The notes under the pieces were generated by a model. The model ran no database searches. It had not been told where the DNA came from and saw nothing but the letters and a program-made list of their open reading frames with translations. Below are positions 13,833-26,783 of a stretch of 64,000 nucleotides of DNA, one piece after another. Numbering within the stretch: the first letter of the stretch is position 1; each line of letters opens with the position of its first letter. The stretch comes from Hirudo medicinalis (lineage: Eukaryota > Annelida > Clitellata > Hirudinida > Hirudinidae): assembly GCA_011800805.1 (NCBI GenBank), contig MPNW01000329.1, forward strand, positions 5,644 to 69,643, read 5' to 3'. Position numbers and translations under genes: made by a program.

Positions 13833-15816
13833 TTGTCTTGAGACATGGAAATATCATCATCACATTATCATCATCATCATCATCATCATCATAATCTTTG
13901 TAGGGGTGAAGGGGGTTCAAAGAGAGACCTGATCGACTGCTCCCGAGCAATAGCAGAGGCTTCAGAAGAGGTGACCAGCCTAGCCAAGCAGCTCGCTCAG
14001 GAATGCACAGACAAGAGGATGAGAATGGTCGATATTGTTATATTTTGTTACTAAACTTTGTAATTATTGTTATCAAAAATATTTGTGGTCATCATTATCG
14101 TCGTTCACTCGGTCAACGTTTTATTCTATGCACTCAGAGCCTTCTTCAAGTCTGTGAAAGGATTCCAACGATGGGTACTCAGCTGAAGATTCTATCCACT
14201 GTTAAGGCAACCATGCTAGGAGCCCAAGGTCTGATGATAATTATGATGATGGTGGCTTATTGCTAGGATTGCAGAGGTGGTGATGATGGTGGTGGTGGTG
14301 ATGATGAGAAGGATTAATAGTCAAAGGTTATGATATCTAAATGATTGTAACGATATTGGTGGATATAAAAGAAGATGATGGTGATGGTGATGGTGATGAT
14401 GATGGTAGTGATGGTGAAGATTATGATGATATCAGATAGAGTTTGTCACCCTAGCTTGGTTTGAGCTTCCCACCTTCAATTAAAACCTGCTTGAAACACA
14501 AACCTGCCTGCTTTTTGATGGTTATTGTTATTGTTATTATTATTTGTATACTTGTTATTGTTCATCAGAAACAATTCTTTTGTTTTGTTTTGTTTCTCAC
14601 AATTCCAAGAATTAGGCACATCACAATAACTCATCATGTCTCCTCATATTTTGCTCATGATTTTGTACTTCATGCAGTACCTCCGAGTCCTGATGGTAGC
14701 GAATTAAGATATGGTAAAGTATTATTTATTCCAGTACTTATTGTTGCAAATAGGCCTTATTTTATTTCTGTTAGTCTTCTTGGCAAATTGCTCGGTTCGA
14801 TGATTATTTGTTTGCTTCTCGAGACCTTTCAAAGGCATGAATTCGAACTAGCGGTTGCATAAAAACTGCTGGTCGTTGATTGGTCGGTAGAAGTTGATGT
14901 CGTGACGTCGCTCCTGACGTTGCTTGCATCTGCGTCTTCATCGTGTCGGACTTTCGATGTCGATTGCCTCGTGTTTATTTCTTCTTTCGTTAACACGTTT
15001 TGCCTTCGATAGTCAAGAGTCTTTATCGATTCATTTTAGTTTTTCATAGTTAAGTTTTTTTTAATTTGTTTTCAAATTTCTTTGCGGCTTGATTCGTCGT
15101 CACGACGTGTCGCGTTATGACGGAGAATCGATGCACTGCCAAAAGCTTTTTGGGTTAAGTCTCCAATTAAGTGCATGTTAAGTCGTCAGTTGTAGAAAGT
15201 ATTACGAAGATCTCGTTTGTTAGAAGGAGCCTGAAAACCACTTGGTTCTCGGTAGTGTTTATCCGGTCGTCTAATGTTTTGTTTAACTGGAGAACTGAAG
15301 ATGACCACAAAATGGTAAAACAAGGATTTGTTTGCTCGATTTGTTTTTGTTCCTCGTGTTATCCTTCGGCATGACAATCACACTGACTAAAATGGTTGTT
15401 GGGTTGGTTTGATGATGTCAATGATGAGTGTATTTCTTGTAATGAATTTTTATTACTTTGACATTTTGTGCCTGCCAAATGAGAGCTTGGATTATTTTAG
15501 AATCAAGTGAGAGTACCAAAGTCGTGATCATTTTTTTATGAAAGCATCATCATAATTTAGCCTTAATATTTTCGTTACGACGCATGTCGAAGAATGTCCA
15601 TTTTTATCCTTTACTTACAAAGCCTTTCCATTGACTTCCAACCGAACAGGTTCCGACGAAGATCAAGAAGCGACGGAGATGTTGGTCGGCAATGCCCAGA
15701 ATCTCATGCAGTCGGTCAGGGAGACCGTCCTTTGTGCCGAGGCCGCCTCCATAAAGATCCGAGTGGACTCGGGCTACACCATGCGCTGGGTGCGCAGAAG
15801 GCCCTGGTACGTCTAG
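1598..15816 (+). CDS. VCL: Vinculin, 24 coding exons, about 1017 aa
   Basis: Actin- and talin/alpha-catenin-binding adaptor of cell-matrix and cell-cell junctions. Exons: 1598-1654, 2220-2327, 2616-2787, 5649-5794, 5942-6110, 7852-8012, 8351-8423, 8518-8666, 8935-9127, 9193-9338, 9746-9838, 10371-10440, 10513-10664, 10756-10933, 11070-11267, 11362-11453, 11520-11628, 11851-11973, 13197-13327, 13524-13639, 13904-14027, 14138-14228, 14678-14713, 15650-15816. Phases agree throughout and the total is 1018 codons with the stop. The start [19 protein letters not shown] nearly matches vertebrate vinculin and fixes the ATG. Helical-bundle head is residues 1-~725, a proline-rich hinge ~735-840 ([33 protein letters not shown]), and the actin/lipid-binding tail ~841-1017, ending [10 protein letters not shown]. 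Only two central repeats are present (LNWLSDP and QRWLANP mark them; vertebrates have three). Exons 18 and 23 are symmetric (phase 1-1) and may be skipped. No metavinculin-type insert is seen. Confidence 0.97.
2907..2979. repeat. 37-bp tandem duplication in vinculin intron 3
   Basis: Two near-identical copies (2907-2943 and 2944-2979) of a unit starting atcatttgcattgctattg. Confidence 0.8.
3230..3840. other. GC-richer block in vinculin intron 3, suspected old repeat
   Basis: About 600 bp markedly richer in G than the surrounding intron, with long gap-free purine-rich stretches and a 64-codon open frame at 3443-3637. No protein family is recognisable. The abrupt change in base composition at both edges suggests an inserted repeat copy rather than an exon of vinculin. 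Confidence 0.35.
6580..6690. repeat. 55-bp tandem duplication in vinculin intron 5
   Basis: Copies at 6580-6634 and 6635-6690 both begin ttttgacatgtaaccaggta and differ by a few substitutions. Confidence 0.8.
7486..7740. repeat. Exact 127-bp duplication around N7613, containing a (GAT)n tract
   Basis: Bases 7486-7612 recur exactly at 7614-7740, including an identical ATG/GTG microsatellite of identical length, with one N between. A real duplication of such an unstable tract would be expected to differ in repeat number, so an assembly join is more likely. It affects only vinculin intron 5. Confidence 0.85.
8772..8835. repeat. 32-bp tandem duplication in vinculin intron 8
   Basis: Two copies of an AT-rich unit (8772-8803, 8804-8835) containing aaatttacattgcttaattt. 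Confidence 0.75.
11851..11973 (+). other. VCL: Candidate cassette exon of vinculin (hinge, 41 codons)
   Basis: Exon 18 of the model. It starts after cag at 11848-11850, ends at gttctc, and is phase 1 on both sides, so skipping it joins exon 17 (ends 11628) to exon 19 (starts 13197) in frame. It encodes a His/Gln/Pro-rich segment ([13 protein letters not shown], then [14 protein letters not shown]) within the proline-rich hinge. I recall no vertebrate counterpart. Confidence 0.6.
13770..13830. repeat. (ATT)n microsatellite in vinculin intron 20
   Basis: Nearly perfect ATT repeat, followed at 13855-13893 by a CAT tract that runs up to the acceptor of exon 21. Confidence 0.95.
14270..14430. repeat. 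Imperfect GAT/GGT repeat in vinculin intron 22
   Basis: Degenerate trinucleotide repeats (gatgatggtgatggtgatg type) interrupted by unique sequence. Confidence 0.8.
14678..14713 (+). other. VCL: Candidate 36-nt microexon of vinculin
   Basis: Bounded by catgcag and gtaaag and phase 1 on both sides. With it, the tail reads [29 protein letters not shown]; without it, [17 protein letters not shown], which is closer to the vertebrate junction. Hence probably an optional exon in the loop ahead of the last tail exon. Confidence 0.6.
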
Positions 15817-16330
15817 GACGCTCGTCGAACGTTCCGGTAGTTTACGACGGAGTCGAACGAGCGGTCGAGTCCATTATCGAGAGCGGTGCAATGCAAAATG
15901 CTTAGAAATTGGAACTGAGCAAGAAGTGAAGTTGTCCTGTGAGGAGCTTAATTATTGGTCGAGGAATGCTTACATTTAAGTAGTGTTTATGTTTATATGT
16001 TCATTTACCATGCTTTGTTATTCATGCTTGGTGTACTTTTTCAGCTAATTTTCATCACCAAGCATTTATTTTTATGGTTTTAGGCTTTATTTGCAGAGTT
16101 CAGTTTTAGTCACTGCCTCAGCTTGATGGCTTCTTTTGTTAACATTTCATCTTAGCAAGTTATTTCTTGAAGTTAAGAATTAAAACATTGTTGACATATT
16201 TTAAGGGCCATTGTTCTTTTTTCTGTGGCAGACAAATCTCTAATGTGTTTTAATGTAGTTGGAAATAATGTGTTTGTGGAGGATTCTATTATTAGGTTGT
16301 GGGAAAAGTAAAAGTTTATTTACAATAAAT
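15817..16330 (+). other. Probable vinculin 3' UTR with AATAAA at 16324-16329
   Basis: AT-rich sequence after the TAG. The first canonical AATAAA is at 16324-16329 and an ATTAAA lies near 16171. The actual cleavage site cannot be read from sequence. Confidence 0.45.
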
Positions 16331-17654
16331 TGTTCTGATTGCCAATAGAATATTTATTAGCTCACTAAGGTATTGCTTGGCCTCCTTGATTCTACAGATG
16401 ACTTGTAGACTTTAACTTGGAAGTCACTGACATTTTGACTTGACTTGCATCCTCGTCGTGCAACCGAACATCACCATGCATGGAATGGTTTCCGTTTCCA
16501 TCACAATCCATCATTTAATTCAAGCATTCGATCTGTGAGTTTCAGACAAATTATGTAAAATTATAAACTATTGAAAGTTAATTTTATGACTTTCACTGCA
16601 TTAGAGGAACTCTCACAAAAGAGTCTGCTTAATGCTTCCTACCATCATATAATGGCAATAAGTTTGTGACTGGTGATTATTTGCTGTCCAATTTTTGAGA
16701 AAAATTTGATTTTATCAGTGCTGCTTGTACTTGCTTGTCTTGAATTTTTGCTTTTCTTGAAATGTATTAAATTAAGTGACACCTTTTACAACATGTAAAT
16801 GTTGAACATATGATGGAATATATTTTCATTAACTTTATGCAAATTAGAAGAGCACGATTGAAATTTTGAAATCCACTTGTGAGGGGGGCACCAGATTATT
16901 TTTACTCTTTGTGTCGTGTGATGTTATTGACCGCAATACAATTGTGTGTTTGCCTTTCTTGTAGTTTCATTTCAGTTTTCTGGTTTGTCTTATTTATTAC
17001 AATGATTTGATGACATTGTAATGTTGTGACACCTTACAATTACCTTGACTTTTTGAAATTTTATTCGTTGATCCAATGTTTTGTCGTCAGTAGGTTTTTA
17101 TTATCCACCAGTTGAAGGGAATTTGTTGATGTTTTATTGATGGTGCCATCTCATAACTTATCGATGATATCCTGATCTTATAATTGAAAGTCATGTGAAT
17201 TTATGCACAGTGAATCAATCGATTGTCACCAACATGGTAGCCTCACCGTCACTCGACGACTCTGAATATTCATTAGTCTCGCAACCCTCTATAATTTTTG
17301 GCTTCATTTGATAGAGCTCTCTATTAGATGATGTTGCCATCATAAGTTTTTGAGTTTATATTTTTGTGATTATTTTGCGATCACTGTCATTTTGTTTTTG
17401 TGTTGAGGTGTCGTTGTGCCTTTAATTTCCACTTGGTCAGCTGAGTGATTGCCCTCACGAATCATCTTTTTGTCAACAGCATTGGAGCTTTGTTGGATCT
17501 TCAATACATTCATCAGCTGTTGTTCCCATAGCTGGCACTTAATATTCAATCAATTAAATTGTTAATTGGTATATTTTGTATTTAAGTATTTCTCTGAGAC
17601 ATCTCCATGATGAACATTGACTTAACATAGATTTTACCTTAATAATTAACTTAA
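16331..17654. other. Intergenic, nothing recognised
   Basis: AT-rich, no long open frame, no repeat or RNA gene recognised. Confidence 0.5.
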
Positions 17655-17940
17655 TAGTGGTTTAAGAGGAGTGGTGTCTGTGTGATAAACCGCTCCTTTT
17701 TGACTTTTTTAATGTCCAAATTTCGATAGACCTAATTTGAATAGTTTCATAGGATCTGAATATATTGTCTCCTCGTTCTTTGTGGCACGTTCCATGCCAT
17801 GTCGCAGCAGTCAGCAAACTTTGGAGACGCGACAGGCTGCCAAGTATATCCTACCCCCACAACAGCCTGAAACTTTTGAGGCCAACAAAAATATTTCTTT
17901 AAGAAGCCGGTCAAAAATTGTGGAATGGCAACCATAATTC
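17655..17940 (-). mobile_element. 3' tail of a CR1-like LINE (same family as 54285-55875)
   Basis: Bases 17655-17775 closely match 54285-54400, sharing the block tgtctgtgtgataaaccnctccttt and the following ~70 bp. On the minus strand both give a degenerate reverse-transcriptase tail (TIYSD..KLFK.GL.KF), preceded here by a frame-shifted RKYFF...W block. A second, diverged copy of one dispersed family. Confidence 0.65.
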
Positions 17941-18691
17941 ATAGGACAGGAGAAAGGCTCATAAATTTTCACAGCATACATCTTTCTTCAGTCGTTCGAC
18001 AAACAAAACTTCGCAAGAGTTGGGGCTGGGTTAGCACTCTGAGCAGTTTTCTAACGTAAAAGATTCACCGGATCAACCCACGATATCAGTCATCCCTCAA
18101 ACCGTAGTCACGTCTCTTCCGACCTAAAATGGCTTACAGGTGTCCCACCCAAAAACTTTTTTAATTTCTCATCAAAGCTTGGCCAGATTTGGAGAACATC
18201 CCAAAATCGTTTGCACAAGTAGGTCGGCTCTTGAGTGCCTATACAACTTAACGTAATCGTTGGCACCAAGATCATATTATTTATATTACACTAATCCATA
18301 AAATTAGAAGTGGCAAAGTACATGCAGCATTTAGTAACGACAATGTTGCATTCTCCAAACAAAAAAAGACTGCATCTTCTAAAAACTTTAACAAATATGC
18401 GAGAAATGAAGCACGAATACAAAGCAAGAGCTTGTTTCAGATGATAATCATTCCAATGTTGTTGATCTCACTCAAATCAATCACTGAAGATGCCATAAAA
18501 GTAGGCCACACTAGAAACCTGCCACAAAAGATGATAAATGTACCACAATAACCACGCCCACATGTTTACAAGCATCGTAAGATTTGTTAAAAGAAACAAA
18601 ACAACAGGTGAAATTACAATAATTTAGTTCAAATAATTCACGTATTTCTTCATTGATGGGTAGAGTCGTTGTCCACCAATCAGAAAGCTAG

Positions 18692-21600
18692 TTATAAGTC
18701 AATGATGGTTGACGTCTGAATAGGGGTTTCGTTGAGGAGATAAGAAACTTGGATCTTTAACTTGGCATTAATCTGAAAACAAACCGTTCAATGTTATTGG
18801 AAATTAATAATAATAATTAATAAGATATTAATAAGACCGATGGACCAGTTTAGGCATCTAATTAATTATTAATAAGACTGGCAGACAGTTTAGCCATTTA
18901 ATTAACTCTTACATTTTATAGAAACCAATAACCAATGATTTCTAAATAAATGTGCATTACGAGAACAATTAGTCATTCATCTAACAAATCCATCAACTCA
19001 CATCATTGTTGGGGTGTGAGATGAGCACAACTTGGGTTATGGCAGATGGGGGAAGAATGGGGTTGTAGGCTGGGAGTGATGATGATGATGCTTTTTGCAT
19101 CTTAATGAGCACCTGATGTTGTTGCTGGAAATTACAAAACAGACTCTCTAATGCAATTATTCATTATATTATAAGTCTAAGTATTTGTCTAAAACAGCTT
19201 CATTATGAAAATTGAACTAATGAGCCTTGGAATCTACAACTACTAGAAAATAGCTGTTGCGGCCGCTTTGGAAAATTGCTCGGCACAAGAACGAAAGATC
19301 TAAGGAAACACGAGCTCAACATGATAATCTCATCTTTGGACTACTGGAAACAGATAAACAAATTGATAATTCACGCTTCTCGCAAAAAGTTGCATCAGGA
19401 TGCACAAGAACGGCTACTGCAAGTCCGTTTAAGTCATGAAACAGACAATAACTTGGAATGCAAATGTCCCGGTACTTTACACTAAACTGCAATCAAGTCA
19501 TTAAGGATGCTTCACCTCATCTGCTGGAGTTACTTGGAGAATGAGATCTTTAACTGGAAAGCAAGATGTGCTGGTTGTCGTTATGGCAACAACCTCAACA
19601 TCAGGCCTCGGTCTTTCGGAAGCAAAATGAGCAGTTGCAACCACGTTATTCTCAGAATAGATGGTTTTTGATGCCTTCGAGCCTATGCGATGAATAAATA
19701 TTTATTTATTCTATACATTTATAATATACTATTTACTCTATATATGTTTGTCACTTTGAAATTCACTAAATTCACTAAAGTCTCAGCTGGTCACTTACCT
19801 GGTCTAATAGTTTCCAAAGGAACAAAAATATCATCCAATGGCTTCAGAGTAACATCATCCAATTTTTGTGGAATTATTATTGGGGTTGCATTGTTATTGG
19901 TCAACAAAGGAGACTTTCCCATTTGGTTTAGAGTCACTTTAGTTGGATTCCTGGTTTGACAAGAATTTAAGTTAAAACTCTTGTAAGCATCAATCAGAAT
20001 TTTACTGATTAACTAATTAACTAATTAATGCTGAATGCTTATAAATCCAAATCTTGAAAATGAACGATTGAAATCCACTAACAATGCTGGTTGGAAAGGC
20101 TTGAGACCACTGCTGGACAGAGTTTGCTGCAGGAGCGACTTACTCAACTCATCCAGACTCCCCAATCCGAGCGACGTCGTGGCGACGGTCGACATTGCAC
20201 AAGGAGCCACCGTCGTGGTTCCCATGTTGGCAGGAACTGAGAAGGGTTTGAAGGTGCTGACGTTAGTCGACGAATGGCCAGATAAGATGGATGGAGTGTA
20301 GCCTGACGTGCTGACAAAGTAATTGGGGGGGGTTGAGGTCTGCTGGAATGCTGAGAAGTCGCCAATGAGCGAAGGCTGTTGTTGTTGGGCAGAATTGAGA
20401 TTAATAAATGTTCGGCTATTGCAACATAAGCACTTACGGTTTTGACCAAAATGATATTTTAGAGAAATGGTAGAGGAAGCATTTCAAATGAATTAAATGT
20501 AAATATTTAAAATATATCCAAAATATCAAATGATCTTAATTCATATATTTCCAAACAATATTCCAAAACCCTTTACATTATTTTTAATGTCAAAAGGCTG
20601 TTAATCCAAAAACATCCGACTCAGAAGTTCGACCTGATTGGACGACGGAGAAAAGATTTCTGACAACTCATCAATTCCGGACTTGGCAACAACATTGTTG
20701 GCGACCTTGACGTCCTTCACCACTTCATTGTTGGTGATGGAAGCAGCCTGCTCCTTCACTGGGAGACCTGCAATGCCTTAATACCAAAGTTAAAGTTACT
20801 TTGTTGTTACATTTTGTACAAATGATCATTGTAATTCATTAAAAGATGAATGCCTGTCATTCTTATTCAATGAATCTCCTAATCTTTCAGACCTCCTTGA
20901 GGATTCAATAAATTATCAGTGGCAGGTCGATTAATTAAATATTTATCTGAATTTCTCTAAATTTGCAAATCATTCATTTTTACACTTTGTATTCAAATTC
21001 ATGAATATTTTAATTTCTGCAACTAACATTAGTTAGTTTTCCTCTTGCTATTTATTATGTCAGTAGAAAGCCATATTGCAATAGGAATTAATGGGTTTTC
21101 AACTAAAACCAACAACCTAAAAATAGCATCTGTTCATCCAGTAATGGATGATCAGTATGATTGGCTGGAGAGGTGAGTATGTCAAAGTTGTTGACAGCAT
21201 TCCTTCCAGAGGCATCGTTGGTCTCAGTATTTCTAGCAGACGACATTGTTGTGGGCAGCGAAACATCTGCCAGGTTTATTTTAATACTGTTAATTCCGCA
21301 ACTTCTACCGTTGCAAAAAAAAACGCCACTCATTACAATGGCCACATTTTTACTCAAAGTGCCGAAGTGAAACACAGAATTGATTGATTGATGATTCATT
21401 AACGGATGCCAATTGGGAAGTGGTGACCTCAGCACATACTAAAACATTGACCAGTCACCATTGTCATCCCACTGCTACGATTCTAACGATCTTCATCATC
21501 ATCATCAACACCACCACCAAAACTTACTCGATACTCCCTCAGTTTCTTCAATAGCCAGTAAGTTTCCAACATCAGACTTGTTGATGAGTGAGTCATAAAG

Positions 21601-24600
21601 GGATAGTACCTGTATCACTTCATCATTGGCTCTCAGAATTTCACCTGCCAGAACCATGGCATAATTCTTAGACCTCCAACAATATCATCATCATGGTCAT
21701 CATCATAATCATTGTAATCCTCATCATCATCATCATCGTAATTATCCCACTGATCCTTACTGATGCCTGTGCTATCTCTTTCATCAGAATCACTGGCGAG
21801 TCTGAAGAGGGCAGGTCTTTGTTTCTCAATATTTTCTGACAGTTCCTTCAAAAATACAAATGATGCAAATATGAAGGACAAACAAATTTCTTGTCAGTTG
21901 AAGCACGAATAACAATGATGGTCATCATCAAGTACCAATCAACCATCTATCCAGGTTACTATATTCATCCCCATCACACAAGCATCACGCTGACCTTCAT
22001 GATCTCTCTGTCTGATTCGGTTGAATTTCCTGGTTGGTAGTTCTGGAGCATCTCGTTGAGGAGTTTGACATTGTTGGAGACTGTTTCGAGTTGTTGAGTC
22101 CTTCTGGTAACCTTCTCGGTCCTTTCTGCATCCTTTTTCAAAAGACAAATCACACATCAGTTTGCATGAAATCAAAGGTATCAAAGTATGCATTCCAAAG
22201 AGATTTAGAAATTAGGATAGGTTTCCTTTAAATGCTCACACAGTTAATCTCAGTCAGTTATCACATCATCACATTGTTTCATTAAATTAATTATTACAAT
22301 GCTAGGATACAGTAAAAGGGCAGTTTAAGTGCAAGATGGCTCAGAGGGTTTGCATTCCTGCGAGCGACAGTAAAAGCAGCAGTCATCACGTGTCGTGTTC
22401 GCAACCCATCTTGCACCACCACAAAGCGCCTCTGGGAGACGGCACTATATAAATAAAATGGTCTAAGTTTAGCTTGCGCTTATGAAGCTATACAAATTCA
22501 CTTACTACTATTACTAGTTTAGCACAATTACTGTGCTTAAACAAGCCAAAAAGAAAAAAAAAATGGTTTCACACTGACAAAGTGGATGGTTCTTTTGCAT
22601 GGCAATGATAGCTAGCAACTTGCTTAGCATAATGAAAACTGAAACTCATTAAGGGCCAGGTCACGACCTTCCATCACCATGACAACTGTTAAATAACATC
22701 TTTAAAATAGGGATGTATTTACCTGCTTGACCATGTTCTTGATGAGTCTGTTGGCAGCTTGGAGATCGTCAGGATTTTTACTTTTGAGGAGCCTCGAGAG
22801 GAGCTGAAGTGGCAGAAAAAACAGATGACTTCAATCAAATCACACGACTTACTGCTCAATGATTATAATGAGTTTATAATGAATTTATAATGAGTTTATA
22901 ATGGGGTCTGTTACGACCGACATAGAGTTCCAATGTCGACATTGTACAGAGCCTTTTGTGTTATGCAACTAATGCTGCAGGAATTATTAACTATCATATC
23001 TTACAACAATGTAAGAAATTTGAATGTTGAAATGTTTACAAGTAAGTAAAATAGAATTACAAGAATATTGGTTAGTGCTGTTTTAAGACATTGAACAAGT
23101 TGTTAAGAATGTGTTTTGACATGCAAGTTACAAAAATTAAATGGAATCATCTCTTATCAAAATTAACCTCGGCCATTCGATGACGACGCCAGTTCGAGCA
23201 TCCCGCCAATCACGATAAGTAACAATCACGACAAGTAACAATCACGATAAGTTGAGATGTGAGTTTTAAGATAATAAACTCGTCTCCAAAAGGTGAAAAG
23301 TAAATACCCAACAAACGAGACAATATTTATGCATCAACAACTTGCACAGAACATGCCAACCATAGTGAAAAGTAGTGTTAGTAACAATGACCAGTGCTGT
23401 TAGAATTAATGTCAAATATATATTTATAATTGTTTAAATATTTATTTATAAATCTCTCAAAAACCTTCGACTTTTCCTCGTCCTCAAAGACAGAGTTCTT
23501 TGGAGAAACAGGAGTTTTGGGTGGCGGTGGAGGCAGCGGTTGAGAATTTGTCAATCCTGACGACTGTCATTGATTGACAATCATTTAATCAATCAACCGC
23601 TCATTTCAATTTATTAGTTTTTATCAGTTATCACTCCCTTCGTATGATTTATTTTACTATTTTAAACTGAAAATAAATTCATATTTACGCTCCAATGGTT
23701 TGGAACGAAATCCCCACTGATTGCAATTCAATCCAATGCCGTGCAGAAGTACCTCAACATTTGTCGCGAATCGAATCTCTTAGCCGAACGACTAACGGCG
23801 AGTAACACTAAGTTTTAACTTTAGATGATAGCAAAATAATAACATAAAATTACTTAAATGCCATCACCAAGGTAAGATTTCACGTGACGAAGACATTAAA
23901 CAGAAGCTTAATGTAAAGAAGTGTTTTCTCTAAATGAAAAACGTAATTTCCCTCCCTGAATGTGAAGCCAATGATATTAATGTCGAACCTGTATTGCATG
24001 TTTACATTACAAACAAGTCATACCATAAGATAAGTAACACAAGATCATATGGAAATGACTAACCAGTCCCGAGGAGGGCAGCTGATAAATGTCCGGATCC
24101 TCCTTGACGATGCCCTGTTTTTTGAGCATCTGGTAGGCCTCCTTGATCTTCGGTTCGTCCGTGAGGATCTGCGACCAAAAGTACAGGAGGGTTATGCACC
24201 TGTTCTTCACCCGAGCCGTCCTCTGACTGCCGAGATACTGCCGAGAAAAGAAATTAAATCTGTCAGACGATGATTTAACACATGATCGGGTAATAAAAGT
24301 TGTGATAATGATGGTTAAAATGTTGATGCAACACATAAAAGAATAGTCCACGACTTTGTCGACTTTATCAATCTTTCCGTCGGATTCTTTTCAGTGCCAT
24401 TCAAGATACATGTTTGTTTCAACTTCTTCATGTTATGTAACAAAGTTTCTTTAGTTACGCTTTGAGGCTTGTTTTTGCAAGTAAATATTGAGCCACTCAG
24501 TTTGGTTTAAAAGATGATTTGCTCATTTCAAAACAAAGTGATGACATTGGTGAGTGCTCTAATCACTCAGTCCTAACAGCTACTAAAATCACAAACTTTT

Positions 24601-26100
24601 ACCTCAACTTAGATTTCAATCTCCCCGACAACAAACCATCGCAAAACAACAAACCTTTGGAGAGACAATCTTTATGATTTCATTGATGAATCTGAACTTT
24701 CCAATCTCTTGTTGAAACTTCTGCCCACAATTCCTAACACAGGCTTCCAATGTCTAATTACAGGAAAGATATCATTTTCAAAACAATTAACCAGAAATAA
24801 ATTCATCATATAAAAACATAAATTAAATGGATTACAATAATTTAATTAAATACAATAATTTAATTAAATACAATACAATTAAATACAATAATTTAATTAA
24901 ATACAGTAATTAAATTAACACTTCAGCCAAATGCACTCCTGATCGAAATCCTGAAGCTGCATTTAAAGAGATTTTACATGGAGTTGATAGTATTTTATCA
25001 ATGGAGATAAAGTGTAAAAACAACTCTTATGTTATCACTTCCAATCAAAAGCACTATGGAAATAAACATTTGCAATGGTTGCTCAAACATATGAGTGGTT
25101 TGCAGGAGTGTACAAGATGTCACAAAGAATAGTCATTGAAGTTAAATCTCTGTTCAATGAAATTTTAAACTAAAGTTAAGGGACACGAGGTGTCGTTAGG
25201 CAAGCCTCGATGTTGACATGCGAAAACATGCCCGGAAAGTATCGACATCACTTGAAACCGATGAGAAAGGTTTTGGACTAACCACGATACTTCAGAACAA
25301 AGAATTACAGTCTAGACAATAATGTGCAGGTAAAACTACAAAGTTAAAGCACATGCTGGAAAACAGCCTTATTTTAGAGGGAAAATGTATTAAACTGGTG
25401 AGTTTGAAAGAAACCTCACAGTAATTAATTTATTGTTTGACCCATGTCGTTATGTTAGTAGAACATCACAAATACATCCTTCCTAATCAAAGAGAGTTGA
25501 ATGCAATTAACATCAAAAATAGAAGGTGTTAACAGTAAATGAAACTCACTGTCAATGCAAAAAGAGCTTCCTTCTCCTGTGGAGATTGAATTTTGTGAAC
25601 GAGCAGTCGCACAGCTATTTGAGGTCCATCTATGTCTTTATTTATGAGATCACAAAATCCAACTATATATTCCCAGTTTTCTTCGGCTTGTAATGGATTT
25701 GTGGCCTTATCTGCACAATTAGCCGTGCATTATCATTTATTACAAGCAACTTACAACAACTGAACTTGGAACAACTGTTAAGCATCAAATACAATATTGA
25801 TTAAAACAACATCAGTCATTCCAAAATCTTGGTTTCACCTACCAAGTGCAGCCAACCACCAAATGATGGAAAATCAGGAAAATATAAATATTTAAAGTTC
25901 ATTCAACAAACATGTTAAAGCAAACTGAATGCTGAATCATTATTATCTTTAAACAATTTATACAATAAATTTTGATTGCCATGAGCCTCTTCACTGAATA
26001 CCAGAAAAATGATGAAGTGTGAGACATAAATTTTGAAAAAATGCTCACTCAAACGAGTTTCCAGACTGTCTTCAGCTCCGTCCGGCAAATAAGAAGCCAT
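18692..26100 (-). CDS. GGA: GGA-type ARF-binding clathrin adaptor, 16 exons, about 701 aa
   Basis: Monomeric adaptor sorting cargo between trans-Golgi network and endosomes. Exons in transcript order: 26049-26100, 25550-25710, 24655-24753, 24064-24237, 23465-23563, 22723-22803, 21995-22132, 21761-21845, 21528-21644, 21117-21266, 20634-20767, 20083-20375, 19799-19950, 19516-19682, 19002-19124, 18692-18772. Total 702 codons with stop. VHS domain is residues ~1-150 (ATNPL, HKIQSPQE, AYQMLKKQGIVK) and GAT domain ~185-325 (FEDEEKSK, NNVKLLNEM, RPALFRLASDSD, ILRANDEV). The hinge ~335-575 has an acidic Leu motif (HPLLDEQMLFLG) and a conserved SLDELSKSLLQQTL block. The gamma-ear (GAE) domain is ~560-701 (PLETIRPG, AYNPILPPSAITQVVL, ending TSTIIDL). 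The exon 12 acceptor (after caacaacag) is the weakest junction. Vertebrates have three GGA genes; the number here cannot be judged from one window. Confidence 0.95.
22330..22462 (+). mobile_element. tRNA-derived SINE, copy 1 (in GGA intron 6)
   Basis: Starts with an A-box-like stretch (tggctcagagggtttgcatt at 22337-22356), has a B-box-like gttcgcaaccc at 22397-22407, and ends with a gcgcct...cggcactatataaat tail. It shares the same order of blocks with 34060-34190, supporting one Pol III-type SINE family rather than a functional tRNA; no cloverleaf folds. Confidence 0.6.
23208..23253. repeat. 16-bp tandem repeat, three copies, GGA intron 5
   Basis: Unit aatcacgataagtaac repeated with one substitution in copy 2. 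Confidence 0.85.
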
Positions 26101-26783
26101 TATTGGAAATAAAAGAAAAATTCGGGAACCGACTTCAACGAGCCGACAAGCATAGAAAAAGGCAACAAAATAACCGTGTAATCGGTCATGTGCCAGATTG
26201 GCATATGTTCACCTCAAAATTTACATTTTTGTTTTACAGTTAAATTGAACGGGTGAAATAAATTGTTTATTTCATGATTATTCCATCTGATAATTTAAAA
26301 TGTGTTAAAATATAAATGCGATTGTCACATACTGCAATTCAATCATAGCTATTACTGAGATCACATGGGATTACTTCATATGTATCAAGTGTTACTAGGG
26401 CCTTACAAAGTTATGCGTCTGGTTTATTGAATCACCTATCTGTCTCATATTGAATCACTTCAAAACAAATCATAAATGAACTATTTGAATACATTGATTT
26501 ATCTATGTTGCAGGATCACGTCATTTCGACGTTGTTTCAGTAATTTTCAGGACACGGAAAAGAGAAAACCTCAGACATCCCCGCCACGACAGCTGTGCCC
26601 CTAATTTACATTTCTAAGCAACAAAGTTAGTTCAACCTGGTTTTTGAAATGCAAAATAGGTCACTAAATCTGGTTAAATCTGTAGCCATTTGGAAGATGG
26701 GTAACGGTCCTTGGTTAACCCCCTGTGATAAATTTCTGGATAAATCCCTACATTCGACCTTTCGAAATTTCTCTTGAAACTGA

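Noticed and set aside
20144..20449. 101-codon minus frame over GGA exon 12
   Set aside because: Out of frame with the conserved SLDELSKSLLQQTL block and with both neighbouring exons.
22330..22462. Functional tRNA gene
   Set aside because: A- and B-box-like motifs exist but no cloverleaf or anticodon arm can be drawn; a related diverged copy shows it is a SINE.
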